From: Chaenocephalus aceratus
Taxonomy: Eukaryota > Chordata > Actinopteri > Perciformes > Channichthyidae
Length of the DNA: 64,000 bases
Direction of reading: 5' to 3'
Assembly (NCBI GenBank): GCA_023974075.1
Contig: CM043791.1
Span: forward strand, 19,197,701 to 19,261,700
The translations under genes were made by a program, and so were the position numbers. Shown here one piece after another: positions 59,781-64,000 of this stretch. Below the pieces are notes generated by a model. The model made no database searches. It worked only from the letters and a program-made list of their open reading frames with translations, and was not told the origin of the DNA. Positions within the stretch are counted from its first letter, which is position 1; each line of letters begins with the position of its first letter.

Positions 59781-60990
59781 ATTTTACAACTCCATCAAAG
59801 AGCACGCAGTGTTTGCAAGTCCAGTGACACAAACGGCTACAATATTGGCCTTATAGTATTAGAAACGATATATTCAAATGAAGGTCCACACAATTTGTGG
59901 TGCAGGGTCGTTACAGGTTTATCTCCAAATGTGTCACTTCAGTAACACCAAAGAGTTGAAAAATGTAGAATGTGGTATGCTATTTATTTGAAAATCTCAG
60001 AAAACGACTAAAGTTAAATCATAAAATTAAACTACAGATGAGAAGGGAATAAAAACGTAATCGAAAAAACATATTCAGGTTTAATAAAATATTACAATTT
60101 CTCAAAAGTGTGGCCAAGTTTCCTGGCAGACCATAATTCACTTAAAGAAATGAATAGAAACCCTGAATAGTTTAGGAAAATAAATTGATACCCTGTTTCT
60201 TTTTAAAATTAAAATACGTTTAAGTCATTAGGAAATTAGTGTCATATCTAGTGTAAAGATATGACACTGTAGATATGACTCAGTTGGTGAGAGCTGTTAT
60301 GCAGAATGGGTGCATGCAGTATGGTATCAGTAGCACAAACATACACACAACTTGGCAGGCTACAAGAGGCTCATGTGGGCAGCATGAAGTGCTGCGTGTT
60401 ATCATTAACCACTGTGGACAGACCCAACAGGCGAGCCCACAAGTGTCCATTTCACACCAGCCTGGCATGGCAAAGGGTTAGGACCCCCGAGGGCCGTCTG
60501 CCACCCCTCAACAGCCCCTTTGAAGCCCATGAGCTTCTGGGATTTCTGGTTCTCATCTTTGAAACAAACCCCCTTGAAGGTTTCCAACTTGAGACTCGTG
60601 TTCTCACCTCCAGCAAATATCTGATCTGGAATTGTGTTCTCGCATCTCAGCTTCTGTGACTGTTTACGGCTACTGGGCTTTCATTACACAGTGTGGCCTA
60701 TGAATTGTGCAATGGATACTCGTCCTTTACTTTATTAATATATTATAATATTATACCTTTATATAACTGTAACAGCAGGTCAATATATATCATGCTGGCT
60801 GGCTCTGCTTAATCACTGATTGAAATGTTACAATCTAGCCCATTCTAGACTAATTGTAATTTACACATAGAAAATGTATACAAAAACCCATCAAGCACAT
60901 AAAATATCAAGCTGAAAGATATCATAAAATGAAATTGCAAAAAAAAATATTCTCAGCTCGAATTAAAATCAGTAAAAATGAAAAATCTGT
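59781..60990. other. Unique AT-rich DNA
   Basis: A stretch at about 60276-60300 (ACTCAGTTGGTGAGAGCT) resembles a tRNA-type A box, but no B box follows at the right distance. No gene. Confidence 0.35.
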
Positions 60991-61059
60991 TAGAGCACTT
61001 TGAATTGCCTTGTGTTGAAAAGTGCTATATAAATAAACTTGCCTTGCCTTGCCTTGCCT
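60991..61059 (+). mobile_element. 3' end of a LINE-like retroelement with CCTTG tail
   Basis: GCACTTTGAATTGCC, then AAAGTGCTATATAAATAA, then a tail of four CTTGC units (about 61038-61059). An AGTGCTATATAAATAA end with a short tandem tail is, as I recall it, typical of L2-type elements in fish; a SINE sharing the same 3' end would look identical. Only the terminal 69 bp remain. Confidence 0.55.
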
Positions 61060-61212
61060 AGAGGAATATGGAGGATATTCAGGGGAAGACATTCAGATTT
61101 CAATACAGTTCCAGATCCCGACAGTTTCCATACAACCATTGAAGCAGCCTTGATGTATTATAATACTGGGGAGTGACGTCACTGCAACCAGCTACAGTGG
61201 GGCCCCACAAAC

Positions 61213-61213
<1 letters not shown>

Positions 61214-61290
<77 letters not shown>
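61214..61290. repeat. (CA)n microsatellite
   Basis: Perfect CA tract of about 77 bp. Confidence 0.98.
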
Positions 61291-61291
<1 letters not shown>

Positions 61292-61789
61292 TCATAGTGG
61301 GGAACATGCTTAGCAGGAGGGATGCGAAAGGCTCAAGTTTGTAGAGCATATTCTCTGCCCAGTCTTGAAGCAAAACGTATGCTGACATGCGTATGTGCAG
61401 TGTGGACATACTGGACACGTTGTGTCGCCTCATTTATCTAAACAGACAGTTAATTGATGACAAATAATCTCCCTTAAATGTATTAAGGTAAAGAAGCTGC
61501 TCACTTTAGCAGAGTTATCATCTCTTAACCAAATCCACAAGTATTGTTGACATTCTCAGGCTAAATGAATCTGCTTTTCACTTATACGTTTCCACTGCCA
61601 AGGTACGCAGACCCGCAGTCAAAGGGGCACTGCAGGGGATTTCAGCAAATCACAAAAATGACTAAAACTCAACCTGATACACAGACACACACTTCTGTAC
61701 CCACGCACACTCATCCAGTGCTGTGTTTTTTTACTCAAAGGCGAGCATTTTCAAGTTGCCTCTCTCCCTCACAGGAGCGGATGACTTCC
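61291..61789. other. Unique non-coding DNA
   Basis: No gene recognised. It leads up to the first Harbinger-like element. Confidence 0.35.
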
Positions 61790-61974
61790 CGGCCCGTCTA
61801 CACTACAGGCATCAAAAAATCTTGATGCTAGGCATGTCTGAAGCTTGGCGATTTTTTGAGAGCAACGCGACCAACAACCAACAACATGAATCTCCCGCCC
61901 CCGACATACAAAGCCATAGCAATGTTAAAACGAAGTAAACTGGATATAAACTCCCCAAACAGGCGAAAACCTAC

Positions 61975-62091
61975 CAGTTTCACCCACTGTCTCTGCCACC
62001 TCCCTCCATGCCTGGTTCCTCCGGTTTGTATCCCGGTAAATAGTTCTGGTCGTAAAGAACCGGGTGATTTGCTAACGTAATTTCTCGTTTG
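61975..62091 (-). pseudogene. Broken MADF-domain first exon in copy 1
   Basis: Aligned with the intact exon at 62717-62846, this copy has lost the start ATG and carries two deletions of about 7 and 4 bp that break the frame. Readable pieces remain: NHPVLYDQ, then after a frame change TNRRNQAWREVAETVGET, then the same splice donor (G/GTAGGT at about 61974 on the minus strand). MADF is a Myb/SANT-like DNA-binding fold. Harbinger-type transposons carry such a protein beside the transposase, and it helps bring the transposase to the element's ends. The relic is clearly non-functional. Confidence 0.75.
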
Positions 62092-62149
62092 GAATATGAG
62101 GAAATGAACTGCGGTCTGGCTCAGGCTCTCCCAGCTTGCACGCGGTTTG

Positions 62150-62201
62150 ATTGGCTAGCGCTTGTACTGGCGGGATTTGCATAAACGGGATTTGATTGGC
62201 T
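62150..62201 (-). promoter_or_regulatory. CCAAT boxes and octamer upstream of the MADF relic, copy 1
   Basis: Read on the minus strand, AGCCAAT occurs at 62195-62201 and 62150-62156 with ATGCAAAT (octamer) between them at 62175-62182. The same three motifs occur in the same order in copy 2, which suggests the promoter of the ancestral MADF gene. Confidence 0.5.
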
Positions 62202-62216
62202 GATGCCAGCTTCGAA

Positions 62217-62271
62217 AGCATCGGGAGCATCAAAAGTTGAACATTGCTCAACTTTTGATGCTCACGATGCT
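62217..62271. repeat. Internal hairpin of copy 1
   Basis: AGCATCAAAAGTTGA (62226-62240) pairs perfectly with 62248-62262 around the loop ACATTGC. An outer 7-bp pair (62217-62223 with 62265-62271) extends the stem after a 2-base internal loop. Confidence 0.92.
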
Positions 62272-62398
62272 TGTAAAGCCATGCTCCGCTCCCCACAATG
62301 CAGTTCGGCGAAGATTCAAAATCTTCTACGTCACCCCATTCAAATGAATGGGCGAAGCGTTGAAAGCATTTTTCGATGCCTGTAGTGTAGACGGGCCG

Positions 62399-62480
62399 TA
62401 GCCTACACCATAAGCCTGACATCACATAGGAAACAAACCATAAAACACCAAACACTCTATAACCCAACAAAGAACAATAA
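62399..62480. other. Spacer between the two Harbinger-like copies
   Basis: 82 bp of unique AT-rich sequence ending in the TAA target site of copy 2. Confidence 0.7.
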
Positions 62481-62716
62481 CGGCCCCTACACACGGCGGC
62501 GTGCGTTGCCGCTTGGCGGTGGGCGTGTCTTGAGCTTGGGGAGTCAACGCGAGCAACACGACCAACAACCAATCACATAAATGTCCCGCCCCGGACATAC
62601 AAAGCAAAGCATTCATGCTACATCCATGCTGGCTAAAATATACTGTCTATGCTTGCTAGCTGTCCATTCAAACGAAGTACACTGGATATAAACTCCCCAA
62701 ACAAGCGAAAACCTAC

Positions 62717-62846
62717 CAGTTTCACCCACTGTCTTTGCCACCTCCCTCCATGCCTGGCTCCTCCGGTTTGTATCCCTGTATGTAAAGAGGGACTGGTCAT
62801 AGAGTACCGGGTGATTCCCTACCGCCACGATCATTTTCTCGTCCAT
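62717..62846 (-). CDS. MADF-domain protein, first exon only (partial)
   Basis: The frame opens at ATG 62846 (minus strand) and runs 43 codons to a splice donor, CTG/GTAGGT, at 62717/62716. The residues carry the front half of a MADF domain: an initial MDEKMIVAV helix, HPVLYD at residues 12-17, YRD near 23-25, and QAWREVA at 31-37. In the family, the conserved tryptophan and the P-x-LYD motif belong to a Myb/SANT-like fold that binds DNA. Harbinger-type transposons are known to encode a Myb/MADF-type partner of the transposase, which fits the TAA target site here. The frame stays open upstream to 62975, but that part crosses the hairpin and is unlikely to be coding. No second exon is in the element; it could be translated only if spliced into outside sequence. 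The domain call is mine by eye. Confidence 0.65.
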
Positions 62847-62902
62847 TTTTTGACATATGGGAAATAACTGCGGTCTGGCGCTCCCAACATACACGCGGTT
62901 TG

Positions 62903-62953
62903 ATTGGCTAGTGCTGGTACTGTCAGATTTGCATACGAGGGATTTGATTGGCT
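62903..62953 (-). promoter_or_regulatory. CCAAT boxes and octamer upstream of the MADF exon, copy 2
   Basis: On the minus strand, AGCCAAT lies at 62947-62953 and 62903-62909 with ATGCAAAT at 62927-62934, about 57-107 bp upstream of the MADF start. The CCAAT-octamer-CCAAT order is kept in copy 1. A promoter role is inferred. Confidence 0.5.
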
Positions 62954-62971
62954 GACGCCTCCGTCGAGGCG

Positions 62972-63000
62972 GCAAAAGTAGAACATTGCTCTACTTTTGC
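62972..63000. repeat. Internal hairpin of copy 2
   Basis: GCAAAAGTAGA (62972-62982) pairs perfectly with 62990-63000 around the same ACATTGC loop as in copy 1, though two stem positions have changed on both sides. Confidence 0.92.
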
Positions 63001-63124
63001 AGCGAGCACCGCGAGAGAAGCTACGCTTTGCTCCCACAATGCAGTTCGGCGAATCGTGACATCACCCCATTCAAAGTGAATGGGCAGAAGCGTTAACGCA
63101 CGCCGCCGTGTGTAGGGGCCGTAA

Positions 63125-64000
63125 AGGTTTCAACGACTGAAGCACAAACAGTGCAAGTAGCAAACAAAGCAGGCAGCTCTCCTGCACAGCTTCCATTTCC
63201 ATAGAGATTATTTTCTCCTTCCATCTTTAGACTTCTGTACCCGGCAGTGACCGGTTACATTATTTATTTGATTGTTTTGTTATACACAGTGTATATGTGT
63301 GGTGGTAGTTTGTCAGTGGCGACAAAGCAAGTGTGTGTGTGTGTTGCTGGACTGACAGGATGATTAATAGAGCTCCAGCCAAGGGTGGGGGGGGGGTTGA
63401 CGGCGATGTTGGGTGGAGGTGGATGTGGGGGCTGGGTGGTTCTTCGGCAACACATCAAAAACAACAGCACTTCCCGGGGTTTGCCGCCACTTCCCGAAAA
63501 TCTCCTCCACCCCTGGGGCTGCTGGATGGGGATTAACAGAGAAGAGTTAATGAAGACACACACATTCACAGAAATAGGCTGCGTGAAGTGTGTAATTAGT
63601 CTGCAAGAAGGAAGAGAGGTGCAGGGGGGGGGGACACATGTAGAGGAATTTCAGTGTGCATCATGTTGTTTGTTAAAGGGGCACAGCAAGTGCTGAAATG
63701 GCAGATACCTTCACGCACAACCTGGAGAAATATTGACTCTGGACAGGCTTCACTTATGACGCCTCGTACAGGGGATTTAAGTGTTCTTGGCAAAAAAAGG
63801 GTGACGGAGGGACAGGTGGGGTAGTGGGGCTGAAAGGAGGAGGCAATAAGGGATGGAAGTGACTTTTTGAACTTGAGGAAAATGTTATGAGAGAGGAAAG
63901 AGAAGTTGAAATCTGATTTATTCAATTTGGCCAACACCTTTCTCTTTCTAGTTAAAGATGAATGTATGAAACTATGCTCCAGTACCATGGTTGTTTTGAT
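63125..64000. other. Unique non-coding DNA with G runs
   Basis: Short G runs at about 63386-63396 and 63625-63632 and a G-rich stretch at 63385-63440. Frames on both strands here are glycine- or proline-rich and show no family. No gene recognised at the right edge. Confidence 0.35.

Larger units (their letters stand above)
61790..62398 (-). mobile_element. Harbinger-like DNA transposon, copy 1 (609 bp)
   Basis: The terminal inverted repeats are 24 bp and perfect (61790-61813 and 62375-62398), starting CGGCCCGTCTACAC, and continue for about 7 more bases with one mismatch. The interior aligns in the same order with the second element at 62481-63121: GACCAACAACCAA, CGACATACAAAG, CTGGATATAAACTCCCCAAA, TTTGATTGGCT (twice), CACAATGCAGTTCGGCG. 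The flanks (TCC left, TAG right) do not match, so the target duplication is lost or the ends were rearranged. Strand is given by the MADF relic inside. With no transposase it depends on an autonomous relative. Confidence 0.85.
62481..63121 (-). mobile_element. Harbinger-like DNA transposon, copy 2 (641 bp)
   Basis: The terminal inverted repeats are 27 bp and perfect (62481-62507 and 63095-63121), starting CGGCCCCTACACACGGCGG. TAA stands at both ends (62478-62480 and 63122-63124), the three-base TWA target duplication of the PIF/Harbinger superfamily. The element keeps the promoter and first exon of a MADF gene on the minus strand, then jumps to the other end, so the rest of that gene and any transposase have been deleted. 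The perfect ends and intact target site suggest a younger insertion than copy 1. Confidence 0.9.

Noticed and set aside
60276..60345. tRNA-like A box (ACTCAGTTGGTGAGAGCT)
   Set aside because: No B box at the expected distance and no cloverleaf fold, so neither a tRNA gene nor a clear SINE head.
62072..62572. 166-codon minus-strand frame
   Set aside because: It runs across the end of copy 1, the spacer and into copy 2, so it crosses transposon boundaries and is not a gene.

Overview
The window looks like non-coding DNA from a ray-finned (teleost) fish. The signs are about thirty long TG/CA dinucleotide tracts, long GA, TTTG and ATC tracts, several transposon types I know from fish genomes (a Harbinger-like pair, a piggyBac-like short element, the GGGGACC element, an element with CACTCTAAAAAC ends, and a LINE-like 3' end with a CCTTG tail), and AT-rich unique DNA between them. 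No complete protein-coding gene is recognisable. Nearly all long open frames are translations of simple repeats (Cys-Val, Thr-His, Arg-Glu, Ser-Leu) or of purine/pyrimidine-rich DNA.

Layout. 1-15 kb: unique DNA broken by a dense series of TG, GA and G tracts. 15-34 kb: mostly unique sequence with fewer microsatellites. 34.9-35.7 kb: a GGGGACC/TTAGGG-rich element sits between two TG tracts, with a CA tract beyond. 40.3-41.9 kb: a 1.57-kb element with CACTCTAAAAAC terminal inverted repeats and an internal tandem repeat of about 110 bp. 47.6-48.6 kb: a cluster of TG and CA tracts overlapping a putative piggyBac-like element. 52.3-55.4 kb: three segments with good splice-site context on the + strand, possibly 5' leader exons or a non-coding RNA. 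55.4-60 kb: unique, locally CpG-rich DNA with many TAAT cores, resembling a regulatory region of a developmental gene.

The best-supported find is at 61.79-63.12 kb. Two related Harbinger-type elements lie 82 bp apart in the same orientation. The second has a 27-bp perfect terminal inverted repeat and a TAA target duplication. It keeps the first exon of a MADF-domain (Myb/SANT-like DNA-binding) protein on the minus strand, with two CCAAT boxes and an octamer upstream of the start and a splice donor at the end. The first copy carries a broken version. The two copies differ by the same word (GATGC/GCATC against GCCGC/GGCGG-type) at many symmetrical places, while inverted repeats inside each copy stay matched.

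The regulatory and exon calls are inferences from composition and splice motifs. Cross-species alignment and RNA evidence, which I could not consult, would decide them.
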